Below, piece by piece: positions 9,037-18,077 of a DNA stretch of 64,000 nucleotides; position 1 is the first letter of the stretch, and each line of letters starts with the position of its first letter. The translations under genes and the position numbers were made by a program. Below the pieces are notes generated by a model. It ran no database searches, was not told the origin of the DNA, and saw nothing but the letters and a program-made list of their open reading frames with translations. The stretch comes from Brevibacterium ihuae (GTDB lineage Bacteria > Actinomycetota > Actinomycetes > Actinomycetales > Brevibacteriaceae). The stretch spans positions 1,367,684 to 1,431,683 of the forward strand of contig NZ_FXWZ01000003.1 in NCBI RefSeq assembly GCF_900184225.1, in the 5' to 3' direction.

Positions 9037-9531
9037 ATGACCGCAGTCGTCGTCCGCCCCGCCGAACCCGCCGACGTCGAGGAGATCCACGCCCTCGTCG
9101 TCGAGCTCGCGATCTACGAGAAGGAGCCCGCGGAGACGGTCAAACTCACCGCGGACACGCTGCGCGAACAGCTGTTCGGCGCGCGTCCGGCGATCTTCGC
9201 CCACGTCGCCGAGGCGCCCGCCGGCTCGGGGCGGCGGATCGACGGCTTCGCGCTGTGGTTCCTCAACTACTCGACCTGGGAGGGCGTCCACGGGATCTAC
9301 CTCGAGGACCTCTTCGTGCGGCCCGAGGCGCGCGGCGGCGGACTCGGCAAGGCCCTGCTCCAGCAGCTCGCCCGCACTGCGGTGGAGCGCGGCTACGCCC
9401 GCGTCGAATGGTCGGTGCTCAAGTGGAACGCTCCCTCGATCGCCTTCTACCGCAGCGTCGGGGCGTTCCCGCAGGAGGAATGGGACACCTTCCGCCTCAC
9501 CGGGGAGGCGCTGGCGGAGTTCGGTCGCTGA
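9037..9531 (+). CDS. GNAT-family N-acetyltransferase, diamine acetyltransferase-like
   Basis: A 164-residue acetyltransferase resembling the spermidine/thialysine N-acetyltransferase group. Visible features are the LFVRPEARGGGLGKALLQQLA acetyl-CoA motif (about residues 97-117), the LYFLNYSTWEG-like strand (here FALWFLNYSTWEG), and the terminal WNAPSIAFYRSVGA motif with the conserved Tyr. The ATG at 9037 has GAAGGA just upstream. The substrate is not established. It converges on the M20 peptidase gene. Confidence 0.82.
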   Translation: MTAVVVRPAEPADVEEIHALVVELAIYEKEPAETVKLTADTLREQLFGARPAIFAHVAEAPAGSGRRIDGFALWFLNYSTWEGVHGIYLEDLFVRPEARGGGLGKALLQQLARTAVERGYARVEWSVLKWNAPSIAFYRSVGAFPQEEWDTFRLTGEALAEFGR

Positions 9532-9571
9532 CGGCGTCCCGGGCCTCGCCGGTTCCGCGACCGGGGGTGGT

Positions 9572-10966
9572 TCAGGCCCCCTCGGCGCGCTCCTCGATAC
9601 CGCACCATTCGGCGATGAAGAGCGCGATCGATCCGGTGATCCGCCGCACCGACTCGAGGTCGACGCATTCGTCGTTGCCGTGGATCGCTCGGGAGATCGG
9701 GCCGTACACCAGGGTGGGAATGTCGGCGTACTGGACGAACACCCGCCCGTCGAGGTACCCGGGGGTGGTGAACGACTCGAGCTCCGCCCCGAACGCGGCG
9801 CGGTGCGCGCGCTCGAGCACCGCCTCGGCGTCCGATCCCTCCTCGAGCACGTAGCCCTCGGCGTAGAAGCCGGTCCGGGTCGCAGCGGCGGTGATCGGAT
9901 TCCCGTTCGCGTCCGCGGTGATCGCGGCGAGCGCCTCGGTGATGGCCGCCCAGCCGGCATCCGCGCTGGTGCCGGGATAGAGCGCGCACCGGAGGTCGAC
10001 CTCGCACCAGGCGGGCACGCTCGAACCCCAGTCGCCGCCGCGGATCATCCCGACGTTGAGGTTGATCGGGTGGTCGAGGTCCTCGAAGTGGCGGTGCTGC
10101 GCCTTCTCCGCGTTCCACCGGTCCTCGAGGGCGCGAAGCTCGCCGACGACGAAGTAGGCGGCATCGATCGCGTTGAACCCGGTGGCCATCTCGCGCACGT
10201 GCGTGGGACGCCCGGTCACGCGGACGCGGAACCAGATGACGCCGACGTTCGCGCGGACGAGCATGTCCTCCTCGGGCTCGGGGATGACCACGGCCTCGGC
10301 GGTGTATCCGCGCATGAGCGCGGACAGGGAGCCGTTGCCGGTGCACTCCTCCTCGGCGACGGACTCGACGTGGATCCGGCCGCATGGGGCGAACCCGGCC
10401 TCGCGGATCGCGTCGAGCGCGAAGAGGTTCGCCGCGAGGCCGGCCTTCATGTCTCCGCTGCCGCGGCCGTACAACCAGCCGTCGCGGACCTCCGCATCCC
10501 AAGGGGAGCGCGACCACTGGTCCTCGGGTCCCTCGGGGACGACGTCGATGTGGCCGTTGAGGATGAGCGATCGCCCGCTCTCGGTCACCGGACGATACGT
10601 GCCCACGACGTTCTCCACGTCGTCGTAGGGCACCTCGACGAATCCGGCACCCGGATGCGCGAAGAGCTCCACCGGGTCGAGCGCCCACCGGTCGATCTCG
10701 AGACCGCGCTCCGCCATGGCGCGTTCCATGAGGTCCTGGGCGGAACGTTCCGCCGTGCGCCGGGACGGGTGCCGGACGAGCTCCTGGATGAACCGGACCT
10801 CGTCGTCGAAGCGGGCGTCGACGGCGCGCAGGATCCGGGAGCGCGTCTCCTCGCTCAGCGTCGCGCCGGCCGTTCCGCCGCCGGCTGGGCCTGCTCCCGA
10901 GCGTTCGTCGGAGTCCATGCCCGTGCGCGCGTTCGCGCCGGGATTCGGGGTCTGCTGCTCGTCCAT
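9572..10966 (-). CDS. M20-family metallopeptidase (ArgE/DapE-like deacylase)
   Basis: A 464-residue zinc-dependent amidohydrolase. Metal and catalytic motifs are clear: NGHIDVVPEG (His and catalytic Asp), GRGSGDMKAG (bridging Asp), and VAEEECTGNGS (catalytic Glu-Glu pair). These are followed by a dimerisation domain and a late HGNDE motif with the last metal His. It belongs to the ArgE/DapE/ACY1 group; the true substrate cannot be named. The N-terminal 40 residues are low-complexity and the true start could be a later Met (MDSDERS). It shares its strand with the downstream SDR and metB genes. Confidence 0.85.
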   Translation of the reverse strand: MDEQQTPNPGANARTGMDSDERSGAGPAGGGTAGATLSEETRSRILRAVDARFDDEVRFIQELVRHPSRRTAERSAQDLMERAMAERGLEIDRWALDPVELFAHPGAGFVEVPYDDVENVVGTYRPVTESGRSLILNGHIDVVPEGPEDQWSRSPWDAEVRDGWLYGRGSGDMKAGLAANLFALDAIREAGFAPCGRIHVESVAEEECTGNGSLSALMRGYTAEAVVIPEPEEDMLVRANVGVIWFRVRVTGRPTHVREMATGFNAIDAAYFVVGELRALEDRWNAEKAQHRHFEDLDHPINLNVGMIRGGDWGSSVPAWCEVDLRCALYPGTSADAGWAAITEALAAITADANGNPITAAATRTGFYAEGYVLEEGSDAEAVLERAHRAAFGAELESFTTPGYLDGRVFVQYADIPTLVYGPISRAIHGNDECVDLESVRRITGSIALFIAEWCGIEERAEGA

Positions 10967-11023
10967 GGCGGATTCCCTTCGCTGAGTGTCCCGGGCGTCG
11001 CCGGTTCGGCGCCCGGGGGCGGA

Positions 11024-11953
11024 TCAGGCGCGGCGCGGTGCCAGGTGCTGCACCCCGGTGCAGCCGAGCTGCTGCTCGAGGCGGGTGAGGTCGTAGGTGC
11101 GCTCGTGGATGACCTGCCGGATCGTGGTGCGGGTGATCGGGGGCCGGGTGCCCTTCTTGCGCGCCCGCCGTTCGGCATACCAGGCCCGGGCCATCGCGAG
11201 GTCCGCGGGCACCTCGTCGAGGACGACCCGCTCCTCGCCTGCGCGCGCCAGGTAGGTGAGGAGCGCCTCCTTGAGGACATAGGGCTTGGGGTCGCCGACG
11301 TTGATCGGGCCGGAGACATCCGGCCGGGCGATCCCGGCGAGCACGGCCTCGACGAGGGTGTCGATGTGGGTGAGGGTGATCCGCTTGCGCCCGCCGCCGG
11401 GGATCCGCAGCTGGCCGCCCTCGATGATCGCCCGCAGGCGGGGGAACAGGGTGGTGTCCCCCGGGCCGTAGACCACGGAGGGTCGGAGGACGAGGGTCTG
11501 CGGGCGCACCCGCTGGATGACGGTCTCCGCGAGCGCCTTGGAGAGCTCCGGGCCCGAGGGGTAGCGCGCCTCGGCGACGGGGCCGGCCTCCTCGTAGAGG
11601 CGGTCGTGGTCCCGCTGCGGATCGTAGACCTCGGTCGAGGAGAGATGGATGATGCGCTGACCGGGGAAGGCGTCGAGGACGTGCCGTGTCCCGATGACGT
11701 TGACCGCGTGGAGCTCATCCGCGTCCGCCCAGTCGTCGACGATCCCGGCGCAGTGGATCACCGTCTCGAGGTACGGCAGCGCGCGGAGCACCTCCGGGCC
11801 GGCGGCCTCACGGACATCCCAGGTCACGTGCGCCAGGCCCGGAATCCCGGGGTCGGTGCGGCCCAGGCTGACGACGCGCCGGCCCTCGTCCAGCAGCCGC
11901 TGGACGACGGCGCGCCCGATGAACCCCGATGCTCCGGTGACGACGATCGACAT
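11024..11953 (-). CDS. NAD-dependent epimerase/dehydratase-family SDR
   Basis: An extended SDR of 309 residues. The N-terminal Rossmann motif is VVTGASGFIGRAV, and the HCAGIVDDW and LSSTEVYDP strands follow. In extended SDRs a YxxxK catalytic pair is expected. Here the lysine is in PELSKALAE, and the position four residues before it is proline, not tyrosine. The only nearby Tyr lies eight residues before the Lys. The enzyme may therefore be atypical or use a shifted tyrosine. The substrate is unknown. Confidence 0.8.
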   Translation of the reverse strand: MSIVVTGASGFIGRAVVQRLLDEGRRVVSLGRTDPGIPGLAHVTWDVREAAGPEVLRALPYLETVIHCAGIVDDWADADELHAVNVIGTRHVLDAFPGQRIIHLSSTEVYDPQRDHDRLYEEAGPVAEARYPSGPELSKALAETVIQRVRPQTLVLRPSVVYGPGDTTLFPRLRAIIEGGQLRIPGGGRKRITLTHIDTLVEAVLAGIARPDVSGPINVGDPKPYVLKEALLTYLARAGEERVVLDEVPADLAMARAWYAERRARKKGTRPPITRTTIRQVIHERTYDLTRLEQQLGCTGVQHLAPRRA

Positions 11954-12029
11954 GCACTCCCCTTCTTCACTCCCAGGCTAATCGGCTCGGGCTGCCGGGC
12001 AGGGCATTGGCCGGTGTGTCCGTGGCAGC

Positions 12030-12111
12030 GCGCGCCCGGCGGCCGAGGACAGCGCTCGTGGACCACGCCCCGCGGCCGCGGACCGCGCGCCCGGCGGCTG
12101 AGGACCGCGCT
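12030..12111. repeat. Imperfect direct repeat, 55-bp period
   Basis: A 27-bp GC-rich unit at 12030-12056 recurs at 12085-12111 with two mismatches. It lies in the 170-bp space between the SDR gene and the end of metB, next to copy B of the 51-bp repeat. No coding potential is seen. It may be part of a transcription terminator region or simple slippage. Confidence 0.6.
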
Positions 12112-12122
12112 GGACGACCGCG

Positions 12123-12173
12123 CGTGAGATTGCGAAGAAGTGCGGATCGGCTCTCAGGAACCTTCGGAAATTG
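12123..12173 (-). repeat. 51-bp interspersed repeat, copy B (after metB)
   Basis: On the minus strand this copy begins 9 nt after the metB stop codon and is identical at 49 of 51 positions to the copy covering the pheA stop codon near 8.3 kb. The outer arms TTGCGAAG and CTTCGGAA pair with one mismatch. The inner GGTTC-CTGA-GAGCC can form a short stem with a wobble pair, so the transcript would be structured. Confidence 0.85.
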
Positions 12174-12182
12174 CTGTTCGGG

Positions 12183-13352
12183 TCAGATGCGGTCGAGGGC
12201 GCGGGTGAGGTCGGCGATGAGGTCCTCGGCGTCCTCGATCCCCACGGACAGGCGCACGAGGTTCTCCGGCACCTCGAGGTCGGTGCCCTGGACCGAGGCG
12301 TGGGTCATGTCGTACGGGTACTCGATGAGCGATTCGATGCCGCCGAGCGACTCCGCGAGCGTGAACACCTCGGTGTGAGCGACGAGGTCCCGGGCTGCCG
12401 CGCGCCCGCCGCTCACCTGGATCGACATCATCCCGCCGAACAGGCCCTCGCGCATCTGCCCGGCGGCGACCGCGTGGCCGGGATGCGATTCGAGGCCGGG
12501 GTAGAGGATCCGCTCGATCTTCGGGTGGCCCGTGAGCGCCTCGACGAGAGCCGCGGCGTTCGCGCTGTGCTGCTTGACCCGGACCGCGAGCGTCTTGATC
12601 CCGCGCATGGTCAGCCACGCGTCGAACGGGCTCGACACCGCTCCGGCGGCGTTCTGCATGTAGCCGATCGCCTCCGCGTGGGAGTCGTCGGCGAGCACGA
12701 GCGCACCGCCCACGACGTCGGAGTGGCCGCCGAGGTACTTCGTCACCGAGTGCACGACGATGTCCGCCCCGAGGGCGATCGGGTTCTGCAGGTAGGGGGT
12801 GGCGAAGGTGTTGTCGACGACGAGGATCGCCCCGGCCTCGTGGGCCAGGCGCGCGGTCTCGCGGATGTCGACGACGTTGAGGAGCGGATTCGTGGGCGTC
12901 TCCACCCAGACGACCTTCGGACGGTGCGCGGCGATCGCCGCGGCGGCGGTGCCCGCATCGGTGAGGTCGACCGCGAAGTGCTTGACGCCCCATTGGCCGA
13001 ACACCGCGTTGATGAGCCGGAAGGTGCCGCCGTAGGCGTCGTTGCCGAGCAGGATGGTGTCGCCGGGCGCGGTGAGCGCGCGGAGCAGCGCGTCCTCGGC
13101 GGCGAGGCCCGAGGCGAAGGAGAAGGCCCGGCTGCCGCCCTCGATCGCGGCGAGCTGCGCTTGGAGAGCATCGCGGGTGGGGTTGGCGCTGCGGGAGTAC
13201 TCGTAGCCGCTGCGGAATCCGCCCACCCCGTCCTGCTTGTAGGTCGAGCTCATGTGAAGGGGCGGGATCACCGCACCGGTGCGCGGGTCCGGGTCCTGCC
13301 CGGCGTGGATGGCCTTGGTGGAGAAGGAGTCGACGATCGGGTTCTCGGTCAC
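12183..13352 (-). CDS. metB: Cystathionine gamma-synthase / gamma-lyase family PLP enzyme
   Basis: PLP-dependent transsulfuration enzyme of 389 residues. The Schiff-base lysine is Lys205 in HSVTKYLGGHSDV. The cofactor-anchoring segments YEYSRSANPTR, SGLAAEDALL and VVDNTFATPYLQNP are all present. It directly follows cbs with an ATGA overlap. That pairing occurs in many actinobacteria, where the enzyme may work as gamma-synthase (methionine synthesis) or gamma-lyase (reverse transsulfuration); sequence alone does not decide. Start ATG at 13352. Confidence 0.92.
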   Translation of the reverse strand: MTENPIVDSFSTKAIHAGQDPDPRTGAVIPPLHMSSTYKQDGVGGFRSGYEYSRSANPTRDALQAQLAAIEGGSRAFSFASGLAAEDALLRALTAPGDTILLGNDAYGGTFRLINAVFGQWGVKHFAVDLTDAGTAAAAIAAHRPKVVWVETPTNPLLNVVDIRETARLAHEAGAILVVDNTFATPYLQNPIALGADIVVHSVTKYLGGHSDVVGGALVLADDSHAEAIGYMQNAAGAVSSPFDAWLTMRGIKTLAVRVKQHSANAAALVEALTGHPKIERILYPGLESHPGHAVAAGQMREGLFGGMMSIQVSGGRAAARDLVAHTEVFTLAESLGGIESLIEYPYDMTHASVQGTDLEVPENLVRLSVGIEDAEDLIADLTRALDRI

Positions 13353-14797
13353 TGGAAGTCCTTTCGGTCGGCGGCCCAGCGGGCGAAGGCGGTGCGGTCG
13401 ATGAGGGCGATAGGTCGCCCGGAGTCGTAGACGAGGGCGGCGGGCGCGGTGCGGAGCTTCTCGCGCAGCGTCGCGGCCTCCTGGCGGGTGCCGACCTTCG
13501 GCAGCTCGATGAGCGAGTCGGTCAGGGTCCCGACCTCCGTCCGGCCGTCGACCGGCGCGTCGCCGAGGAGCAGGGAGGTGAGCGCGGTGCGCTCGAGGGC
13601 GCCGTAGATGTTGAATTCGGTGGCGGCGTCCGGGTCCGCGACGAGGAGCACATCTCCGGAGAGCTCGGCCACCGCGCGGGAAAGCGGGGTGTCCGGTCCG
13701 GTGCAGGCGTACTCACCCGGCGTGAGCCCGAGGTCGGAGACGACGTCCGCGACGGCGGTGCCGCTCGCCCGGCCCGCATCGCGGGTGTCCTCGACCTCAC
13801 CGCCGCTCGGGACGACGTCGCCGCCGGTTCGGGCGGCGGTGGCGAAGCCGTGCTCGTCCATCCACTCGTCGTTGAAGATCTTGTCGATGTAGCCGCGGCC
13901 GGAGTCCGGGAGCACGACGACGACGACGGCGTCCTCGTCGAGGTCGCGGGCGACCTCGAGCGCGGCGACGACCGCCATGCCCGACGAGCCGCCGACGAGC
14001 AGCCCCTCCTCGACGGCGAGCCTGCGCGTCATCTCGAAGGAGGCGGCGTCGTCGACGGTGACGAAGCCGTCCGGCACGGACGGGTCGTAGGTGTCGGGGA
14101 TCATGTCCTCGCCGACGCCCTCGACGTAGTAGCCGTGGAGCTGCGCGGAGTGGTCGGCGTAGATCGAGCCCGCGGGGTCGGCGGCGATGACGCGCACGCG
14201 GCCGTCGGACGCCTCGTGGAGGTAGCGGCCGGTGCCGGTGATCGTGCCGCCGGTGCCCGGCCCCATGACGACGTGGCTGACCCTGCCCTCGGTGTCGTTC
14301 CAGATCTCGGGTCCGGTCGTCCGGTAGTGGGCGGCGGGCCCGGCCTGGTTGGAGAACTGGTCGGGCTTGAAGGCGCCCGCGCGCTCGCGGGTGAGGCGAT
14401 CGGAGACGCCGTAGTAGGACTCGGGGGAGTCGGGGGCGACGTTGGTCTTCGTGACGACGACCTCGGCGCCGTAGGCCGACAGCAGGTCCCGCTTGCCCTT
14501 GCCGACCTTGTCCGGGGTGACGAACACCGCGTCGTACCCGCGGATCGCGGCGACCATCGCCAGTCCCACGCCGGTGTTGCCCGAGGTGGGCTCGACGATC
14601 GTGCCGCCCGGGCGGAGCTGTCCGGAGGCCTCGGCGTCGGCGATGAGGCTCACCGCGATCCGGTCCTTGATCGAGCCGCCGGGGTTCATGTACTCGAGCT
14701 TCGCGAGCACGGTGGCCCGGATGCCGCGGGTGACCGAGTTGAGGCGGACGAGCGGGGTGCTGCCGACGAGATCGAGAACGGAGTCTGCGTACTTCAC
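13349..14797 (-). CDS. cbs: Cystathionine beta-synthase
   Basis: Condenses serine and homocysteine to cystathionine. The 482-residue protein has the fold type II PLP core with Lys44 in NPGGSIKDRIA, the phosphate-binding PTSGNTGVGLAM and the glycine loop GPGTGGTITGTG. A C-terminal pair of CBS domains begins near residue 345 (DLGLTPGEYACTGPDTPLSRAV). Its stop overlaps the metB start, so it is the first gene of a two-gene operon. An imperfect 21-bp direct repeat lies upstream. Confidence 0.94.
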   Translation of the reverse strand: MKYADSVLDLVGSTPLVRLNSVTRGIRATVLAKLEYMNPGGSIKDRIAVSLIADAEASGQLRPGGTIVEPTSGNTGVGLAMVAAIRGYDAVFVTPDKVGKGKRDLLSAYGAEVVVTKTNVAPDSPESYYGVSDRLTRERAGAFKPDQFSNQAGPAAHYRTTGPEIWNDTEGRVSHVVMGPGTGGTITGTGRYLHEASDGRVRVIAADPAGSIYADHSAQLHGYYVEGVGEDMIPDTYDPSVPDGFVTVDDAASFEMTRRLAVEEGLLVGGSSGMAVVAALEVARDLDEDAVVVVVLPDSGRGYIDKIFNDEWMDEHGFATAARTGGDVVPSGGEVEDTRDAGRASGTAVADVVSDLGLTPGEYACTGPDTPLSRAVAELSGDVLLVADPDAATEFNIYGALERTALTSLLLGDAPVDGRTEVGTLTDSLIELPKVGTRQEAATLREKLRTAPAALVYDSGRPIALIDRTAFARWAADRKDFQ

Positions 14798-14888
14798 TGG
14801 GATCCTGACGCTGGTGGCGGAAGGGCTGCGGCCGGGGTGCTCGCGCGGAGTCCGCCGCGGCCGGGATGCTCCGATCCTAGGACAGGGC

Positions 14889-14942
14889 GGAGCGCCGCGT
14901 CACACGGTCTCACTCCTGCACGGAGTGCCGCGTCGCACGGTC
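14889..14942. repeat. Imperfect direct repeat upstream of cbs
   Basis: A 21-bp unit at 14889-14909 recurs at 14922-14942 with two differences and a 33-bp period (core GCCGCGTC-A/G-CACGGTC). It lies about 90-145 nt upstream of the cbs start, within promoter range, so it could be a regulator binding site. No match to the McbR consensus is seen. Confidence 0.45.
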
Positions 14943-15023
14943 GCGTGCGCACGGTGGTGTGCGCGGGCGACGAGGCGCGGGGCCGCGCAGGTGCTCAGGA
15001 GCGGTGCCGGCGTGCACCGGTCA

Positions 15024-15803
15024 TCAGGACCGGCCGCGCCACTGCGGTTCGCGCTTGGTGAGGAAGGCGTCGATGCCTTCGCGCGCGTCCGGCATCACCG
15101 CATTGTCGGCCATCACCCGGCTCATCCGGGAGTAGGCGTCCGAGGTCGACAGGTGGATCTGCTCGTAGAACGCCCGCTTGCCGATCGCGACCGTCGCCGA
15201 GGACGCCTGCGCGACGCGGGCCGCGAGCGCGGCGGCCGCGTCCTCGAGCTCGCCGGGGGCGGCGACGTCGGACACGAGGCCGCGGGCGAGCGCCTCCTCC
15301 GCGGACAGCATGTCCCCGGTGAGGAGCATGCGCAGGGCGGTCTTGCGGTCGACGGCGCGGCTGAGCGCGACCATCGGGGTCGAGCAGAACAGCCCGATGC
15401 GCACGCCGGGGGTGCCGAAGCGCGCCTCGCTCGAGGCGACCGCGAGGTCGCAGGTCGCGACGAGCTGGCAGCCGGCTGCGGTGGCGACCCCCTGGACCCG
15501 GGCGATGACCGGCTGCGGGATCTCCTGGATGAGGAGCATGAGCTCGGAGCAGGTCTCGAAGATCTCCTGCTGCTCGGGGTGCTCGGCGCAGCCGACCTCC
15601 TTGAGGTCGTGGCCGGAGGAGAACACGTGCCCGGCTGCGGCGAGCACGATCGCGTGGACGTCGGTGCGCTCGCCGAGCGCCCGGAACGTGTCGATGAGGG
15701 AGCGCATGAGCTCGAGGGAGAGCGCATTGCGGGTGGCGGGGTGGTTGAGGGTGACTGTGGCTACGGTGTCCTCGACGCTGAGGAGGACGATCTCTTCGCT
15801 CAT
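15024..15803 (-). CDS. Enoyl-CoA hydratase/isomerase family protein
   Basis: A crotonase-fold protein of 259 residues. The first oxyanion-hole segment is FSSGHDLKE and the second is GVATAAGCQLVATCDLAVAS, followed by the FGTPGVRIGLFCSTP helix. The FSSGHDLKE variant and the overall layout resemble the ECHDC3-like group, whose substrate is uncertain, rather than a beta-oxidation hydratase with two glutamates. The start ATG at 15803 gives MSEEIVLLSV, a usual beginning. It appears monocistronic. Confidence 0.85.
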   Translation of the reverse strand: MSEEIVLLSVEDTVATVTLNHPATRNALSLELMRSLIDTFRALGERTDVHAIVLAAAGHVFSSGHDLKEVGCAEHPEQQEIFETCSELMLLIQEIPQPVIARVQGVATAAGCQLVATCDLAVASSEARFGTPGVRIGLFCSTPMVALSRAVDRKTALRMLLTGDMLSAEEALARGLVSDVAAPGELEDAAAALAARVAQASSATVAIGKRAFYEQIHLSTSDAYSRMSRVMADNAVMPDAREGIDAFLTKREPQWRGRS

Positions 15804-15952
15804 GGATCCAGTGTGCCCGATGGCACGGACGCCGTCAGCGGTCCGCCGCCATACTGCGTCCGGATGGAAGGCGGTGCGGTACCCGTGCAGGAGTCCGCAC
15901 TGCCGCGCTCCGGAAGTCGCGCAGCACTGCCCGACAGGCCGCGCTGCCCCGC

Positions 15953-16981
15953 TCAGGAGGCGAGGAGCACCCCGCTCAGCCCGGTGGCGGCGACGGCGAA
16001 GGTCGAGATCGCGGCGAGCGCGAACGGCCGGGCGCCCACCCGGCGGAGGAGCGACAGCCGGACTCCGGCGCCGAGCGCGAACATCGCGGCCGCGAGGAGC
16101 GCCGACTGCACGAGTCCCGCGGCATCGACGACCGCGGCGGGCACGATCCCGGTGGAGCGGAGCGCGACCATCGCGACGAATCCGGCGACGAACAGCGGGA
16201 CGAGGGGCGGCAGGGTCGCGGCCTCGCCGTCCGCGCGCGAGCGGAGGGTGCGGCGGCGATGGGCGGAGACGAGGAGCACCACCGGCGCGAGGAGCAGGAC
16301 GCGGGCGAGCTTGACGAGCACGGCCGCGCTCAGGGCCGCCGCGCCCAGGGTGCCGCCGATCGCGACGACCTGGGCGACCTCGTGCACCGCGGCGCCGGCC
16401 CACAGTCCGGTGACATCCGCATCGAGGCCGAGGGCGGCCGCTGCGAGCGGGAGCGCGGGGATCATGAGCGTGCCGAAGACGACGACGAGCGCGACTGCGG
16501 TGACGACCTCCTCCTCGTCCTCGGTGCGCACGACGCCGTCCACCGCGGCCACCGCGGCCGCCCCGCAGATCGAGAACCCCGAGGCGATGAGCAGCGTCTG
16601 CGTCCCCGACAGCCCGAGGAGCCGGCCGGCGAGCAGCGTGACTGCGAATCCCACGGCGACGACCGCGACGACGGTGACGATGATCCCGGCGCCGAGACCG
16701 AGGATGTCGCCGAGCACGAGCTGGAGCCCGAGCAGCACGATGCCCGCCCGGAGCAGGCGCTTGGCGGCGAAGGCGAGCCCGGGCTCGACCTGCTCGGGAA
16801 GGGGGAGAAGATTGCGGGTGAGGATCCCGAGGACGATCGCGATGAGCAGGACGCTCACCGTCGGCAGGAGGGCGGCGATCCCGAGCGCCGCGAGGACCCC
16901 GACGGCGGCGAGCCCCAGACCGGGGACGACGCGACGGGTCGCTCCGGCGTGGGAGTGCGGGGCCTGGGCGATCGAGGGCAT
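15953..16981 (-). CDS. YeiH-family putative sulfate exporter
   Basis: A polytopic membrane protein of 342 residues with about ten predicted helices, from the UPF0324/YeiH family (Cons_hypoth698). The family hallmark GFSICGAAAVAAV is present near residue 135, and AGAAVHEVAQVVAIG near residue 220. The ATG at 16981 (MPSIAQAP) is preferred over an upstream one because it leaves a short cytoplasmic N-terminus and clears the LysR operator. It is divergent from a LysR gene, the same pairing as yeiH/yeiE in enterobacteria. Confidence 0.85.
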   Translation of the reverse strand: MPSIAQAPHSHAGATRRVVPGLGLAAVGVLAALGIAALLPTVSVLLIAIVLGILTRNLLPLPEQVEPGLAFAAKRLLRAGIVLLGLQLVLGDILGLGAGIIVTVVAVVAVGFAVTLLAGRLLGLSGTQTLLIASGFSICGAAAVAAVDGVVRTEDEEEVVTAVALVVVFGTLMIPALPLAAAALGLDADVTGLWAGAAVHEVAQVVAIGGTLGAAALSAAVLVKLARVLLLAPVVLLVSAHRRRTLRSRADGEAATLPPLVPLFVAGFVAMVALRSTGIVPAAVVDAAGLVQSALLAAAMFALGAGVRLSLLRRVGARPFALAAISTFAVAATGLSGVLLAS

Positions 16982-17038
16982 GCGTTCCAGCCTCTCTGAG
17001 TCCGGAGGCCGCCGGTAGACCCGATTCCCGCATCCGGG

Positions 17039-17055
17039 CATATCCTGGTGATATG
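17039..17055 (+). promoter_or_regulatory. LysR-type T-N11-A operator overlapping the lysR start codon
   Basis: CATATCCTGGTGATATG is a 17-bp interrupted palindrome with perfect 6-bp arms and a T-N11-A core (T17041 and A17053), the classic LysR-type half-site layout. The ATG of the downstream LysR gene is inside the right arm. This position suggests autorepression, with divergent control of the exporter. Confidence 0.6.
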
Positions 17056-17943
17056 ACGATGCGCTGGCCGGACCTTGCGGTCCTCGAGCTCCTCACCGCG
17101 ATCGGTGAGCACGGGAGCCTGGGTGCCGGCGCCCGTGCGGTCGGGATGGCCCAGCCCAATGCGAGTCGCGCGATCCGGGCGCTCGAGCGCCGGATCGGCG
17201 TCGATCTGCTCGTGCGTCGGCCGGGCGGTTCCCGACTGAGCGAGGAAGGCGCGGTCGTCGTCGACTGGGCCCGCGGCGTGCTCTCCGCCGGCCGCGAGTT
17301 CGTCTCCGTCACCCAGGCGCTGTCGGCCGAGCGCGCCGCCCACCTCGACCTCGCGGCGAGTATGACCGTCGCCGAGCACCTCGTGCCCGGGTGGCTCGCC
17401 GAGCTGCGCCGCGGGCACCCCGAGGCCGAGGTGCGCCTCCGGGTCCACAACTCCTCCCACGTGTTCGAGCTCGTCGCCTCCGGGAGCTGCGAACTGGGAT
17501 TCGTCGAAACCCCGCACGCGCATCCGGAGCTCCGCACCCGCGTCGTGGCCCGGGACCGGCTCGTGGTCGTCGTGCCACCCGCCCACCCGTGGGCCGAGCG
17601 CACCGCTGGCCTCACCCCGGCGGAGCTCGCGGCCACGCCGCTCGTCGTCCGCGAGCCGGGATCGGGCACGCGCGTCACGCTCGACGAGGCGCTCGCCGCC
17701 CACGATCCGGTGCCGCCGGCGCTCGAGTCGGGCAGCAACGCCGCCGTGCTCGCGAGCGTCACGGCCGGGGCGGGACCCGCGGTGCTGAGCGAGCTCGTGA
17801 TCTCCGGACCGCTCCGGCGCGACGATCTCATCGCGATCCCGGTGGTCGGCCTCGACCTCGGCCGCGAGATCCGCGCGGTGTGGCGCGGGCCGCGCCCCAC
17901 CCCGCTCGCCGAGGCGCTCATCGAGGTCGCCCGGGCGACCTGA
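17053..17943 (+). CDS. LysR-family transcriptional regulator
   Basis: A 296-residue regulator with an N-terminal winged HTH ([42 protein letters not shown], about residues 9-51) and a C-terminal periplasmic-binding-like effector domain. The start overlaps its likely operator. It is divergent from the YeiH-type exporter, which it most likely controls; the effector is unknown. Confidence 0.88.
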   Translation: MTMRWPDLAVLELLTAIGEHGSLGAGARAVGMAQPNASRAIRALERRIGVDLLVRRPGGSRLSEEGAVVVDWARGVLSAGREFVSVTQALSAERAAHLDLAASMTVAEHLVPGWLAELRRGHPEAEVRLRVHNSSHVFELVASGSCELGFVETPHAHPELRTRVVARDRLVVVVPPAHPWAERTAGLTPAELAATPLVVREPGSGTRVTLDEALAAHDPVPPALESGSNAAVLASVTAGAGPAVLSELVISGPLRRDDLIAIPVVGLDLGREIRAVWRGPRPTPLAEALIEVARAT

Positions 17944-18077
17944 GGCAACCGGACAGGAGACGGAAGCGGTCCGGTCCCGGGCCACCCGCACCTCCCGGAG
18001 CTGCCACGATCTGCCCACCCGGGCGGCCGGTGCCCGACATCCGGCCGCCGCGCACCGAATTTCCGTCCGGATACAGA

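Noticed and set aside
9680-12127. 815-residue frame on the plus strand antisense to the M20 peptidase and SDR genes
   Set aside because: Shadow frame of GC-rich codon use; composition is Arg/Gly/Asp-rich without domains, and both minus-strand genes have clear motifs.
15024-17948. 974-residue minus-strand frame joining enoyl-CoA hydratase with upstream sequence
   Set aside because: Only the last 259 codons are real; the rest is antisense to the LysR gene and out of frame with the YeiH gene.
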